64,000 bases of DNA, from assembly GCF_041146795.1 (NCBI RefSeq), contig NC_135174.1, forward strand, positions 16,388,878 through 16,452,877, written 5' to 3'. This DNA is from Maylandia zebra. Its lineage: Eukaryota > Chordata > Actinopteri > Cichliformes > Cichlidae. Below the pieces are notes generated by a model. That model worked only from the letters and a program-made list of their open reading frames with translations. It searched no databases and was not told the origin of the DNA. Below are positions 1 through 44,345 of the stretch, piece by piece. Within the stretch, counting starts at the first letter, position 1, and the number at the start of each line of letters is the position of its first letter. A program made the translations under genes and the position numbers.

Positions 1-839
1 CATCACATCTACATACCTAGAAGCACCGAGTAGCTGCCATGTGATTTCCTGACTAGCAGATGAATAGGTTTACCTACGACACGTTCTCATCCTGACGCGT
101 AAAATACAGACGATTGTGACAAGTCGATATTTTACACGTTGGGAATGAGAGCTGGTTGGAATGAATCTGTTTTACGTGTGAAATGAAAATGATAAACCTG
201 TCAAAGCATGATGTACGTTAAATCTGTTCACTTTCAGATCCTGAATCACTATGTGATGGCCACAACATGAAGCTATTTTATTGTTGAATTATGAGTGATA
301 CTTTGTGTTTGTGTTGGAATGGACGGCTGGAGCCTCTGCTCGAAGCGTCTCATCGTATTATCACTGGATTGTGCAGTTTCCCCTCTATATCTATCTCTCT
401 ATCTACTTTTGTTTATGAGGCTAACAATGAGAGTGATGATGAAATTATTCCCAATACTCTCTGAATAATTACATCAGAATACATAATTTTTTTAATACAT
501 TTTATTTGAAAAGGGAATACTGAGCATCTCATTTCCAAACCACCAAACTTTTATTTTATGTGCTAAAAAAAATAAAAGCTGGCCCCAAACAAATCATACA
601 GATCTTATTTAATCACAAAAAAGATGCATATTGCAACATAATGAATGCATGATTGTGAACACCATGCAGAGAGTGTTCTAGTTCAGACGTGACAGGCAGC
701 TTTACTACCAGCATGCTGTATATACCATCATATCATTACAGGGAGTACGTTTGCATTAAAGGCAGTTATGCAGCACAGTTTCTCTCAGTCTCTCTTCACA
801 ACACACACCTAATACTTTTAAAAGTTGCACCCTTGCTCA

Positions 840-883
<44 letters not shown>

Positions 884-1448
884 CACATACACAGAAAAAC
901 ATAAATGAGACAAAGCTTAGATTTGGTCCCAGATAACCAGAGGGGCAGTTAATTATAAGAACAAACTAATCGATATTAATGATCAACGAGGAAAATTTTG
1001 GGGGGAGAGTTTTGCAGATTGCTTTGTTGCTCATGCGTCTGCACAAATTTAAAAATGCTAAAAACTGAATATTTTTCTGTGTGTGAATCAGACGTCTGTA
1101 TCAACACTCTGGTTAAAGAGCAGCAGAGAATCATAGATTACAGGAATTGTGCACAGACCTTCAATTTTTCTTCCTCTGTTCTCAAAATATGTCGATATGT
1201 CATATTTCTGCTGTGCAATTGTTTTTCTTAACACAGAGGTGGCTTTTCCATGACGCATTTCAAAAAAAAAAAAAAAAAAAAAGAAAGAAAGAAAAGGAGT
1301 AAATAAAATTCCCAAAGTATAAAGACCACAGGCATTTTTTCATAAACAAACACAGTTTTAAATGAGAAATAAAACTGATAAAAAACATTTATGGTATATT
1401 ACATATTTATAATATGAGGATAAATGTAAAACAAAACATTTCTATTAA
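1..1448. other. svil 3' flank, no gene seen
   Basis: This AT-rich stretch lies downstream of svil in the direction of transcription. No exon with plausible splice sites or family similarity was found on either strand. Minus-strand AATAAA hexamers lie at 501-506 and 550-555, so a long svil 3' UTR could extend here. Homopolymer A runs occur at 841-880 and about 1261-1281. The short open frames present are low-complexity. Confidence 0.6.
841..880. repeat. A40 homopolymer
   Basis: Forty consecutive A on the plus strand. It could be the tail of an old retroposed insert, but no recognisable body or target-site duplication was seen next to it. Confidence 0.95.
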
Positions 1449-1832
1449 CCCTTGTGTGGTGTTCGTATTTTTGTTACTCAGCCAGTGTTCATGGGTCTGG
1501 TGGACCCGCTAGAGTTTTGGCTTTCCAAATTAACACTATCAAACAATTTTATGTTAAATTACTCAACAGATGTTTACTTCATCCCAATTACAAGACATAT
1601 GAACAGCAAACATGGTTAATTTTTTCCCTTTACCTTTGTTAGATCACATTTATGAATTAATGTGCTTCTCGTTTTTCTTTTATATAAAATGTTATAAATA
1701 AATCAGTTATAATCAAGTGGAGTGAGTGGAAAGACACAACACATTTACACGTGAAAAAAATAATTAATTGTTTAATTTTTCTTTTGAAAAAAACTGAACA
1801 CGGGTCTCACAGACCCGAACACCATACAAGGG
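1449..1832. mobile_element. piggyBac-like MITE with TTAA target sites
   Basis: The termini are inverted copies of each other: CCCTTGTGTGGTGTTCG at the left and CGAACACCATACAAGGG at the right, 16 of 17 positions matching. Both ends are flanked directly by TTAA (1445-1448 and 1833-1836), the target duplication of piggyBac transposases. Inside each end is a short palindromic block (GGGTCTGGTGGACCC near 1492, GGGTCTCACAGACCC near 1802). At 384 bp and without a transposase frame it is non-autonomous. It lies about 220 bp past the svil stop and could be inside the 3' UTR. Confidence 0.85.
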
Positions 1833-1987
1833 TTAAAAAAAAAAAAAGGTTAGCAATTGCACATAGGCTAGAATATTTCACTGATAAAGGGGGAAAATGG
1901 CACTGTTTTTTAAAAATAGATCAACATTTGAACAAAATTGTACATTTGCTTTTCCTAAGTCTTTCTACAAAATGAGGCCTGTTTGTT

Positions 1988-1993
1988 TTTAAT
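1988..1993 (-). terminator. Candidate svil poly(A) signal ATTAAA
   Basis: ATTAAA on the minus strand about 57 nt past the svil stop codon. It is the nearest common variant signal. The canonical AATAAA hexamers at 550-555 and 501-506 are alternatives giving a 1.5 kb 3' UTR. Transcript data would decide. Confidence 0.35.
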
Positions 1994-2049
1994 AAAACAC
2001 GTTAAAAATAAAAAAGACCCAACAGATGCGTGAAGAAAACGATGCGGTT

Positions 2050-32563
<30,514 letters not shown>

Positions 32564-32673
32564 TACGCTGTTCGACTCGGTTTAAGAGACTAGTTTCTTG
32601 ATATGTGATCCAACTTTTTTCTTTAAAATCTCCCGTGACAGCAATGTCTCACTCCATCAAAATCATTCCAGCG
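32564..32673 (-). other. svil: svil 5' UTR part of the first coding exon
   Basis: It runs from acceptor TTCCTTGTTTGCAG to the ATG, so an upstream non-coding exon is expected. It has in-frame stops and another ATG in a different frame near 32666. Confidence 0.75.
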
Positions 32674-34575
32674 CTGCAAACAAGGAAGGAAGACATCATT
32701 AGTGCATCCTGCAGATACAATTTCAGACAACTGGCCCATTAAAGCTGGTTAAAACCGGATGTACCAACACATACAGTAAACAAGAGAAGTGAGGGCACTC
32801 CTGTACAACATCACTTAGACGTCCAATGCAAAACAGATGGGTAAATGCTTCAGACTTGGCACAAGAGGCATCAGTGCATATCAGTAACAGCTCAGATACT
32901 GCGGAGGACATTTTGCACAACCTTGACCTCAATAGACTGCATCCAGAAAAATAATAAACGTTGCTAAAGCACATCAAAGAAGGATTGTGAACTCTGAGAT
33001 AAGACAAAAATAAATTACTTAGTTAATTATTTGTTTTTTGAACGTGTAGTATGCACAGAGGTGGGATGTTGGGGGAGGTAAGATTACCATGCTAGCCTGT
33101 GGAAATATCGAAAATACTGACTGACAAGACAAACTCAGGAATCAGAAACACACACATTGGTGCAGCTTTCATAAGAAACTAAGCAAATTGCATCTCTCTC
33201 AGCCAAGCCCTGCCGCATCACATCTGGCCCCCACCTCATGAAAATGATGTCAGCCAGATCAAAGACGCCCGACCACCGCTGTGAGGCTCCGATTTGAACC
33301 TCTATTACATCGGCCGACTTTGAGGTGGTTGGAAAGTTGAGGTGGGGGTATAGAGTGGTAAATGCACATGCAATATTATCTTAATCCCATGTTATTCCTT
33401 ACAGCTTTGCACCTAGCTTATCTGCTCTCAGAATTATTATCCAGAGTAATGACTGTCTTTACAGTGCATTGAAATCTCTATGTTGTCCATTAGTGTGTAT
33501 CAGTAAATGTTTATTTTCATCTCTACATGTCCATGCATGCTGAGACAGGCTTCAGCTACCCGTGTCTGTGAAAAGGATCATCTTTTAATCATCTCCTTTC
33601 CACATTCTTCAGCACCCCAAAAAAAGCACTATAAAATAACTTGACTTTTCAATACCAAGTGAGTCACAATGATTTAGGGAGAAAGAAAAAACAAGACTGT
33701 TAAGTTCAACTCACTTTGTTCCAGTAAGTATTCACAGAGGAGGGGAAAAAAAGCCACACACGGTCTGAACGCAGAGCTCTGAAAATGGCACTGCCAGCTG
33801 ACAACAGCAATAATAATTAGGCACCGTTTCTGACCGCTGGACCAAAAGCACTGGGGCTTTTCCACAGACGTTTCTCACAGCACAAGTATGCTCACGATGC
33901 TTTGGAAAAGTCACAGAGAAGACAGAGAGGGGCGTGAGGTATTTTTATTGGGGAAACAAAGAAACTGTCATTATACAAAAAAAAAACAAAGTCTTTTAGA
34001 GGCTCGTCACACCATCTCTAAACATTTAACCAGAGCAAAGTCGATGTGACACCACAGATAAACGTTAGCCAAACATCTTCATATTTGCCGATAAGCCAAA
34101 AGCAACAACACCACAGGTCATTTTAGCCAATGCACGTGCATGACCAGTATACGTATCCATACATTAATCACAGATGCATATACCATAGAGGGGCACATGT
34201 TAAACATAGCCCCCCGAACTCCCTATAAATACAGAGCATGAGTTAATTAAGAACATCAGTTCTCACACTTCAGGGATATGGGAAAATAAGTGTTCCGCAT
34301 CTGGGCAATGTTAGTAATGTGAGAGGCAAGAAGAAAGAGGAAAACTGAGGAATGGGTCAAGGCAACAGGAAAAACAAAGGTGTGTCTGATCATAAGGTAG
34401 AATAAATGCTCTGACTCTAAGAGCCTATTCTGTAACAGTGATAAGCTAGAACAAATGTTGAGTGCTTACAATCTCTGACCACCTTTTAGTTAATAAATGA
34501 CTCCCTTTAAGAGAATACAGCTTTGAAATATTACATAGGAAACTGGTGTATATTATACAGAATGTGTATGTGTAC
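32674..34575. other. Putative first intron of svil, 3' part
   Basis: No coding segment or delimited repeat was seen. Confidence 0.45.
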
Positions 34576-35582
34576 TAGGTTGCCACAAACAATTATTTTG
34601 ATAGTCGACTAGTCACCGATTATTTTTGCGATTAGTCGACTAATCAGATCATGCGTCCATTGGACGTAAATCGTACAGCTTATTGCACCAGCATGCATCT
34701 GCTTTTATATATCTATCATTAGCTTACAGATTTAAGTGTTTAAGGTATGTGCTAACTAAAAATAAAGACAAGATGATAGTTTATTAAATTTAAATGAAAT
34801 TTGCAGATTGTTTCGGTGGAGTTTAATAAACTCAGCCGTCTGCTCCTTGCTATCTAAAATATAATGGGACACCAGAGTACACTCTCGAGCATCTCACACT
34901 TCTGATAATCAGCTGTCTGCTTGACGTTTATTCAGCTGTGCAAAAACTATAACTTTAATCTCAGCCAAACCGATTTACTCAGGAACAAATAAAATACTGA
35001 AAAAAAGCCAAACAATAACATTTTTAAGTTATCTAAGTGACTTATACATGTTTAACCTGAGTAGCGAAAGACGGCGGTGGGTTTCAAAACGATTTGCCGG
35101 GTGTCCGGTGTTCTCACCGGCTCTAGTGAGCCTTGAACCCCGGCTAACTATCGAGCTAGTGGGTAACAGACGTCTCCGAAAATGTCGGAGCGCTTTTGAA
35201 AATATGTGGTGTCTTGATAAACTGAGCAGATATTTGAAGTTTACACAGCTACATTCTCGCCTGAAAATATGTTAAACGTTTATTTTGTGACCCAGAAAGA
35301 ATAATAAGAGTAACATTAAAACTAACTAGCTGCCACCACTGTTCAAAGTTGGAAACATTGAACAGTGAATTCTGGGACACAGTTTCTTCTTCTTCGGGGT
35401 TTAACGGCAGCTGGCATCCTTGTACATGCTGTGCTGCCATCTTCTGTTTCAGTCCGTTATTACACTCTTAAATCCTACTACTTATTCCTGCGTCTTTTGG
35501 GATCTTACAAAGCTTTGACGCGTCGACTATTAAATTAGTCGTCGATGTAATCGTGACTAGTCGACTAATCGTGGCAGCCCTA
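34576..35582. mobile_element. Second hAT-type non-autonomous element, about 1.0 kb
   Basis: The right end reads ACTAGTCGACTAATCGTGGC then AGCCCTA. The left end reads TAGGTTGCCAC, with GATAGTCGACTAGTCACCGA further in, an imperfect inverted match. Flanks are ATGTGTAC (34568-34575) and ATGTATAC (35583-35590), an 8-bp duplication with one mismatch. No transposase frame. The termini differ from those of the element at 24887, so this is another hAT family and, from the decay of its left end, probably older. Confidence 0.88.
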
Positions 35583-36452
35583 ATGTATACGAGTGCCATC
35601 CAGTAAGAGAAAATGTGTCCGTTGGTGTTCACCTTGGCCTCCCCCATTCCTCCTCAACCTAAAATAAGAGATTTTCTAAACACTGAGCGACCACAGTGTC
35701 TCCCTTAGTTTACTTTGCGACTGTGTTGGACGGCTCCATGCCGTCTGAGCCTTCTTACAAGCCTGCAGATGTCCTAGACACCTACTATTAATCTGCTTTG
35801 TGCAGAAAAGATCCCAAAAATTAGTCAATGAGTACAGTTCACATTGATTCCGGTTAGTCTGATGTCAAACATCTGTGCTCATTTCACCGTTTCTCCTGCA
35901 GACGCCCAGGTATATTAAGTGCTACAAACTATGCTTGGCAACTTATGTTAGTGCTTTAGTTTTCATTCTGTCACGCCTTCAAGAAAATGTGCCATCGACA
36001 ATCAAATTACACATGGAAAAGTCCCCTGCATCTATTTTAAAAGTTCAGTGACTGCCCGCATGCTGGTCCGAGCTCTTCCTGTCTTTGCGTTTTTGGATCA
36101 CAGACTAAGTCGCTGTTTTGGTGGTCTTTGGTAACTTTTAGCTGCCTCTCCAATTAGTGTTTTGCCTTATGCCTTGACAATAATAACTTTTGTGTACTGC
36201 ATTCCTGCTCTTGTTCTGATGAGCAGCTGCAAGCTGGAGGGCCGCTGTAACCAGAACTGCAGAGCTGAATCAGGACTACAGTTGCAACCAAGTGCAGTCT
36301 TGGCTGAAACTGGTTTCTTGTCCCACTGCATGAGACAAAGAAAAAGAAAGAAAGAAAAAATTCACTGTCACAAAGTGCATGGGTATTAAGGTATTTAAAG
36401 GCTAGCTTCTTATACATGTATTACTTAACAACAAATGATGTAAGCGCCAGAG

Positions 36453-37194
36453 GTTGTGGTTTGAAGTTCACATACACTCATCATCCTGTCATGGTAATTT
36501 GGGGTTTTTTCAAGCGGTTTTCCATGGTGGAATAATTGTGCTGCATACATCTTCAATTACTTCAAAACACAAGAGTTGGGGCACACTGGGTCAAGATTAC
36601 ACATACAGGCTCAAATGAATTCACGCAAATCTTTTCACAGGTGCTGAGGATTGACAAATAAGGCCTATTAAGTTCTCATTAGTCATCATGATTGACTACA
36701 ACTGCTAATTTCTCTTTGCTGCCATAAAAAGGATTTGTTTGACAGGACTCGTTGGATTGACCAATACTCAGGAAAATGTCCAAGAAACTCAGTTTCTCCT
36801 TCTTCGATCTGCACTAAGCTTGATATTTGGTCCCAAATGAAAAGACGTATGTGAGTGGTGAAATCTTCAGCCAGAATTATACCAAAAGCTTGTTGATGGC
36901 ATCAAAAGCATCTGGTTGTGGTACAAATTACTAAGGGACATTTAGCCAAATATTAGTTAGGGGTGTTTGTATGTATTTGAGGCTGTATGTATACTTCTTT
37001 TCTTGTGTGGATTGGATTTATTATGGATTTTCTCTAAACTTGTGCACCCAATTTGTTATTTAAAGTCATTGAAGATATGTTGTACAATCATATCCACCCT
37101 AGAAGAAAAACGGCTCGAATTAATCATTAAAAGCCCCAAATTACCATGACATTTATGCCCATGATGAGTGTATGTAAACTTCTGACCACAACTG
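36453..37194. mobile_element. Tc1/mariner-like element with inverted termini
   Basis: Left end GGTTGTGGTTTGAAGTTCAC then ATACACTCATCAT; right end ATGATGAGTGTATGTAAACT then TCTGACCACAACTG. The arms are inverted over about 30 bp and resemble fish Tc1 termini (CAGTTG...GAAGTTTACATACACT). The 0.7-kb interior keeps only scraps of a transposase region, without an open frame. Confidence 0.8.
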
Positions 37195-40100
37195 GAACCT
37201 AGCTCTGTGGGAAAAACTGCAACTAAACTAGAACAGACTCTGGGTACACATCCCAGCTTAGACTAGGCAAAAGCTTTTAAAGCAGAGTTCACAACACAAT
37301 ACGAAAACCAAATGAGAAATTAAACACGCACGCCTAATCAACTGGGAACACCGCTTCCAAGACTGAAGCTTTCCTGGGTTACAGAGCTCAAAAAGAAACA
37401 GATATTTATGATTAGAGTGTATTAGACTTCTCATCAAGCCTAATTTGTTTTAGGGTATTTCACAGTTTACATTCTTATAATATGGTAAAACCACCAAAAT
37501 CAAAGTAGAACCAAAGCAACCCTAAATTGTGACGTTCCCTGACCTGTTTGAAGCAAAGAGCCATTTTCGCAACAAATACTAACAAAGAAATCTTTAATTT
37601 GACTTGACCTTTAGGTTTGAACTCAATGCTACACCAAAACAAAGCCTTATGAAGGCAAAAAGGATCCTTCATTTAGATGTTGATTTCAGGACTGCACGCA
37701 CGCGTGTGTGTGCGCTTACGTAATTCACCTAGGTCACTACCTATAAAAGGAGAGCTCCACAGTGCACTAAAGCTTATCCGTGGAGACCCAGAACGTCGAG
37801 GCTGCTTTGTTTGGAAGCCGCCTCTGTTATTTTAAGCAACAAGGGGACTCAAAATGCAGTTGTGAGTCATACTTTAAAAATCATCACCCCCTCTATCAGC
37901 ACATGTGGACTCACCCAGAATATTTGTTTTGTTAGGTGATTTACAACACCAAAACACTGCATGGTGCCTTTCCCTATTTATGGTTATTTCTTGAGTAATG
38001 AAGACAAGCGCAGCTACCAGGATCAAAAAAAGCAGTAAGACAGGCCTGCATAAGTGAAAGGAGTAATAGCAGTCGACATAACAATAAAAAAGGGCCAAAG
38101 CTCCCAACAGAACAAAACATCTGTTCCCATCACAGCAGCTAAGTCATCTGGTTCAGTATGATTGTCCCTGAAAGGGGATCACATCACATATTTGAGAGCA
38201 GCTTGTTAACAAAGACAAAAAGAAAAAAAAACATCTTGTTCTTTTGTTTTGTGTCACTGGTGACAATGTGTCTGTCTTGTTCACTATGTAGTTATACCAG
38301 TCCTACCGGCTAATTTATGTGGGCAATAATATTTCTGCTGCTCTAGGGCACGCAAACAAACTGAATCATCGGCTTCCAATCACTAGAGTGTTCTCTGACC
38401 TTTTGTTGCCCATTGGGAGCTGTTACTGTCTACAAGAGGAAGATCTGTCTCAACACAGGCCAAGTATGTCACTTCCTGGCCGTGCCCCATATCCTTCTTC
38501 CTAAAAGCTTTTTCTCAACCCTGGCAAATGTCCAGTGCTCTCTTAAATAGAAGGGATGGGTAGTGAGAAAAACTTTGAATTGTTTCAGGCAGCATCTATT
38601 TTGGACTCAAAATATCTTCAAATCATTTCATATTGTAAGTCTAAGTACTACATGACAGGGCCATCTTAAAATGTTTACTCCTCTCAAGTAAGGAGTTACT
38701 TGAGATTACATAACGTCTGTAAGAAATGCAATATACCACAAATGCAGAAGTTACAACACTTAAACTCACTGGATAAAACAATTATGCTGCCTGCAGTTAA
38801 ACTGTCAAGTGTTTTACTGGCTGGTATAAGCAGCTCAAATGAGAAAACCCAGTTAATTTTCACCATGTCACTGTTGGTCACTGATGATTTGAGTTACAGG
38901 AAATGAACACCTGTTGACATATTCATAAGAACAGCATACACAGAAACTACTCTGAGATAAGGGCCAGACAGAATGCTGCCCTAGAGGCAGATATTGACCT
39001 GTAGTCTACCAGACTAGATTTTGTCAGAAATCACATGTCCAAACAAGAGGACAGAGCAGGACTGTGGTCAACACTCTACTCTATGAATAGTAGATTTGTA
39101 TGGAAAAGGCTTTTAACTGTGTATATATGCAAAAAAAATACATCACTGGTAAAGAATGAACCAAAGTGCATGTAAGCACTGTTTAGCAAACATTTAAGGT
39201 GTTATGACAGACAGTCAGTCAGCCTTTCACCACAAAGCCCACAGCTCTGTAAGTCATCAACTTAATGAGAGAAGTCACAGGACCAATGAAACATATTGAG
39301 CTCGCAACCAAAGACCGATATGAACTCGTGTCCAACCTTTCAGTATTGTTTCAGTTCAGCTTTGCCAGAATTCCCACAAGTCTTCTGTTTTTTCTCATTG
39401 AAACCCTAAACACCACAGACATTTACACCTGACAGCCCTAGACTGTGACAGCGCTCAGGTTTCAAATCTGCCAAGTTGTTTTATGGCCATTAGTACACAG
39501 GATATACATGTTGTTTTGTATCATCATGAAAACATTTTAGCCACTTCACAAATTCACATAAACAGTAAACCATCAGAGAAATGTTCTTTTCCTAATTGTA
39601 CAAAATCGGGGGGAGCTGCTGAAGACAGAGCCAGCCAGTTGCTGACACAGTCTCTTCCTGAGGGAAGAGGGTGGAGAGTGGAAACTCTGCTCCACTAAGA
39701 AAGCCAGGTGCCAGTGGAAAAATAAACTGGCCTTCCAATTTTGAAATAAAGAAGAAAAAAAGGATTTACAGCTGGTGGTGTGCTGAGAAATCCTCAGCCA
39801 GCATCAGGAGCCATGAAGGAACAAAACAAAAGATGGAAGTAAAAAAGTGTGCTCTTTAGTGCAGAGGAAGGAAGCATATGCGAGCAACTTCCAAAAGTAT
39901 TCCTTCCTTTGAGATTTGGCCATCTAATGTGAATCCCCAAATTTTACTGATGACTGTGACATCACCCATCCAGCCCTCAAGAAAATGTACCTAATTTATG
40001 CACGTCTCAGCTCAGTGTGCAAGTCTCTACTGCATTTTGGACTCATGTATGTTGTGCAATGGTTTCTATCGTACTTCCTCTCCACAGGTGTTAACATGAG

Positions 40101-43100
40101 GGGGGTAGGGTTAAAGTGATACATGCACACATAGAAACAGATGAGAGACACGTAATAATATTAAATCCTTAGCCCAGTTAAGTCCAACAAACATCTGTAA
40201 AGGAAGCCCTAGGCCTGGTTAGCCCACCAGGAGCTCTGCTGCAGAGTCACAGGTCAAACACCCGAGAGGACAAACTTCCACCTTCACTGCACTTCAAAAG
40301 CAGTCAAAAAGTCACTGGCACAAAAACAGTTAGTCCACAAAAATATTCTTACCCAAAGAAGTAATATAGTAATATCAGATCTTACCATTATTGTGTTCTT
40401 TTTATGTCCAGAGAAAGCAGCATGTCATCCTACCGCTGTCGACAACAGAAAAATGACAGGAAGCACAAGAAGTCCTGTGATTTGTTTGGTATACAATATG
40501 TTGCATTGGGTGTGTATGACTACAACCAGGTCATGTGCCTTTCCACTGAAAGCAGACACAGGTCACTAGTCCTAATGCAATAACCCCATGTTTTATACGT
40601 ATATCGATCCATGCAAGCAATCAAACCAATGTTTTTCAAATGGAAAAAAATTCACCGTGATGTGGCCCGGGAGGACGGTAGATGGAGGGTGTGTTACTTT
40701 TTTTTTTTAAGCAACCCTCACATAACAATTAACCACATAGTGAGTGTTCAATGTGTGTCTCATTAAAAAGCAATCTTTCAGCACTTAAGGTGGTTTAAGT
40801 GCCCTGCCTGCAACAACTGGCAAATTTGAACCACAACTCCAACTGCTCGCATCCCCATCACAGCTAGTAGAGTCCGCTTCAGAGTTTCAATCTGACAGCA
40901 GGGTGTGTTTGTCTATCTTGGCAACGGGGTCTTCAATCACATGACTAAACTATCCCTTTGATCTGTGAGGGAAAAGAGGGAAATGGAGTTAAAGTGACAG
41001 AGGAAGGAAAAGCAGCTGTAGACAGAAGAAGAGTACGGAGGGCAGAGGATGATACAAAAAAGGGATTGTGAACGGAAACAAGAGGCTCCAACAGGAAAAT
41101 GTGTGGGGAAAGAGGACGGGAGATGAGAAGAAAGCTGGAGAAAATGGGCTTTTGTGGGGAAGGGGGGGATGGATGTGATGGCTTTGTGGGGCATGTGTTT
41201 CCAGGGTGCCGAGAGGCCTCAGTCTGGTGATATGGGGGTGAGGAGCAGAGGGAGGAGGACAAAATCTGCTACTGCAAAAAAAACAACAGGGTCTGAGACT
41301 AATCCATCTCCCCCTCTCCCCCCCCCTCTTTCTCACAGAGACACAAAGTCCCTTAAATCCCTTTTACCAGAAGTCCTGCTGACTGGAGCCAGTAGCCTGA
41401 AAAGCAGTTGACATAACAACCCTGTGGGTACTCGTGCTGTAGAAATGCACTGACCCGCTTCAGGCAGCACTACTTATGTCACCAGAAAGACAAAGAAAGC
41501 GTGCAGCTTCCCCTCCTGGAAATATTTAATTTGGCTACATGTCATTCAAACACAATCAAGCCTCAAAGTTACACTGGACAGCGCGAGTGTGTGTTTTTTT
41601 CTCTATTTACAGACTACATTTTTGTCCAAGCCTTCCAAGCTTTCCATTTTCCTCCATTCAGAGAAGCCATTAAGCATTGCATATGGGGAAAAACAAACAA
41701 GCAAACACACTCACACAAATGCACTGTGCACATGCAACGAGGGGAACACAAGAAAAAAGAAAAAAAAAAAAAAAAAGAAGAAGAAGATAGGCGAGGAGAA
41801 ACACACACACTGCCTCTCCAACAAAATACTGCAATCATGGAAGCTGCAGCGGTGAGAAGGAAGGGTGGGGTTTATGCTACTTTATCTAGCCAGGAGATCA
41901 TATACGTGCACACACACAAACACACACACATGCACAGCAGAAGCAAACACCCAGACAGATGTTGGGGGTTTTTTTTTGTTAAATGGGATACATCTAGCAT
42001 AGTAGCTGCAATTAAAGCCACAACCCCCAGAGCAGGCACACAGAAAGAATTTTAGTGCTCCAGCAACACTTCCAGCACATCGGTTTTGCCAACTTACGAT
42101 GGAAAATGTGAAAAGTAAATGACTAAAAGCCGTTTCAATTTTACAAAAACCTCTACTGGGTCAGTTAAGCGAGGGAGAACTGATGTTTGCATCCATTGTT
42201 CCTTCTCTTCTGCATGCACTTCCACGATTTATATCAGTAGTTCCTGCTGTGAGGCCACTTTTGATCGAATGCAAATATTGTTGCACAACCAAAACTAAAT
42301 TCAAAAACTGCCCAGAGGCAGGACATTTGACAAATAAATGGGTTTGCACATGTTAAAGTAGCAACTTCAGTAGCTAAAAATGACATGACCTCAACTACAT
42401 GAAAATTAATCCACTCTCTTTTCAGACAGCTGTTCGATAGCTGTATTTGAAATAAGAGCATGTAACTATCTCTGCTGTTGTTCTTCCTCACAGCTGAGTT
42501 GAAGACCCTGACAAACCATAATGAGATTTTTCCGCTTGGCAACAACTTATCAGCATAGAGTTCTTCCACAGAATAGCAGCCTCTGAGATACCGAGAAGAA
42601 GAACAGAGAGAAAGAGGACGCAAAATGAGGACTGAGGGGGGGAATTAGTGGGGTGGAATGTCTCATCCTGCCAGTGGGGTTTCTCCCTCTCAGCTCTGTG
42701 GTGTCCACTGTGCAGGGCAGACACCATCTGGCCAGCTGGAATGCTACTGAGCAGGGGGTGAGTGGAGGGTTAAAGGGGGCGTAGTATCTTGCAGGGGGAT
42801 GGGTCATGGCTGAGAGAGAGTATTAACAGTAGTGGTATTAACCACTTAATGCCAGACAAACTAAAATGTGTCAAGTAAGGAGAAAAAGCAGAAATACGAC
42901 ATTAAACGCTCATGAAAAAAGTGAAGGCCCCCCCCCTCCGAATTTTCCAAAAATGCTGTTTTGCAGTTCATTCCAAAGTTTATGGCTAATTACATTTACA
43001 TAACGTCTACTGCCCCACATATGACATGCATATATGATGAACAAGAGGCCTTATTTGGATTTGCTCTGTAAGCTTGAAAAACTTCCATGCAAACTTTGGC

Positions 43101-43974
43101 TCAGAACAGGAAGTATTGCTGCCTTTAAACACTCCCCCCAAATATGGTTTACCAATAACTGTGCATGTTTTATTCATGGGTATTTCATGGTAACATCTGC
43201 CACTCATATGGGTTTGAAGGCAATAAAAACGCTGGCTGAAAAGCACAGAAAAAAATAAAATAAAATAAAAAAAATTAAAAAAAAACACCACCGCAGATAC
43301 ACTAACTACCTCACTTATATTTTACTCTGAGGCTTTGTTGTCAGTTGACGGTGGTGTCAGATGAAATTCGGCTCTGACAGCTAAAAAAACAAAGCGAAAG
43401 GCAGTACGGAGAAATCCCCTGTGCTCCCTCAACGCATGGAAACTATTACGCGTTTGTGCAAATCAAACGAAACCCTGAAGTATAACCATATGTTTATGTG
43501 CCATGCAAATATTAAATTGGTTAAACAGACGTCGTTATTGAAGTTGGTCCCGGTGGTGGTGGTGCTGACCAAATACAGTTTGCATCTTAGCGCTGAAGCT
43601 GGAAGCGGTCCACTCTAACTGCTAGCAAGGTTTATAAATATGTCTTAGTAGAGATTAGCCCAAGGATAACCCTCTAGCATCTTCCCAGTAGAGTTCCTAT
43701 TCCTCACACTGTCACATCCCGTCTGGTTTATATAAATATTTGTACTGCTGAACTTTTTGGCTGTGCAATTGACATCAAATCCTACTGAGAGCTGAGGAAG
43801 AAAAGATGGGTCAGCGCAAGAAAGAGGAGAGCAACAGGGCTGAGTGGAATTGTGCCTGACTTTCTCAAGTACACTATAGCTAAAGACTGAGAAATTCTCA
43901 GTATACTTAAATTCCACTGACCAGGTGAAACAATATCTACTCTAATAACTGTCTTATTTACACTGCACACGTTC
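37195..43974. other. Putative svil first intron, no gene seen
   Basis: Purine-rich and A-rich low-complexity patches (for example about 41750-41790). The 184-codon frame at 41501-42055 runs through such low-complexity sequence and is not credible. No exon or repeat terminus was recognised. Confidence 0.45.
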
Positions 43975-44345
43975 CCAAAACAGCTGAGAGTTATAATCTC
44001 TCCGGCATGTCTTGGGTCTGTCCTGTGGCCTCCCCTTATAGGACTTGTCCAGAATATCTCATCCAGAAGGCATCCTAGTGCCCGGACCACTTCAAGTGGC
44101 TCATTTCAATGAATCCCAGAATGACCAAACTCCTCACCCTATATTTATGGGAGAACCCAGACCCACTACGGGGGAACCTTATTTTAGCCACTCGTATCCA
44201 CAGTCTCATGCTACCCAAAGCACTTGGACATAGCATCTTATACTCAGTTCTCTCTTCATCACAGCAGACCAGTACAACATCCTCATTACTGCTCCAAGAC
44301 ACTTAAATTCCTCCACTTGGGGGAGCAACTTGTCCCTTGCCCAGA
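43975..44345 (-). mobile_element. Antisense fragment of a non-LTR retrotransposon 3' region
   Basis: Read on minus it follows the end of a common teleost LINE: CCAAGTGGAGGAATTTAAGT near 44310, then a GGAGGCCACAGGACAGACCC segment near 44020 and AGAGATTATAACTCTCAGCT at about 43995. The reading frame is broken many times. The same family, opposite orientation, occurs at 61250-62340. Confidence 0.65.

Noticed and set aside
41501..42055. 184-codon plus-strand ORF
   Set aside because: Runs through A-rich and CA-rich low-complexity sequence.
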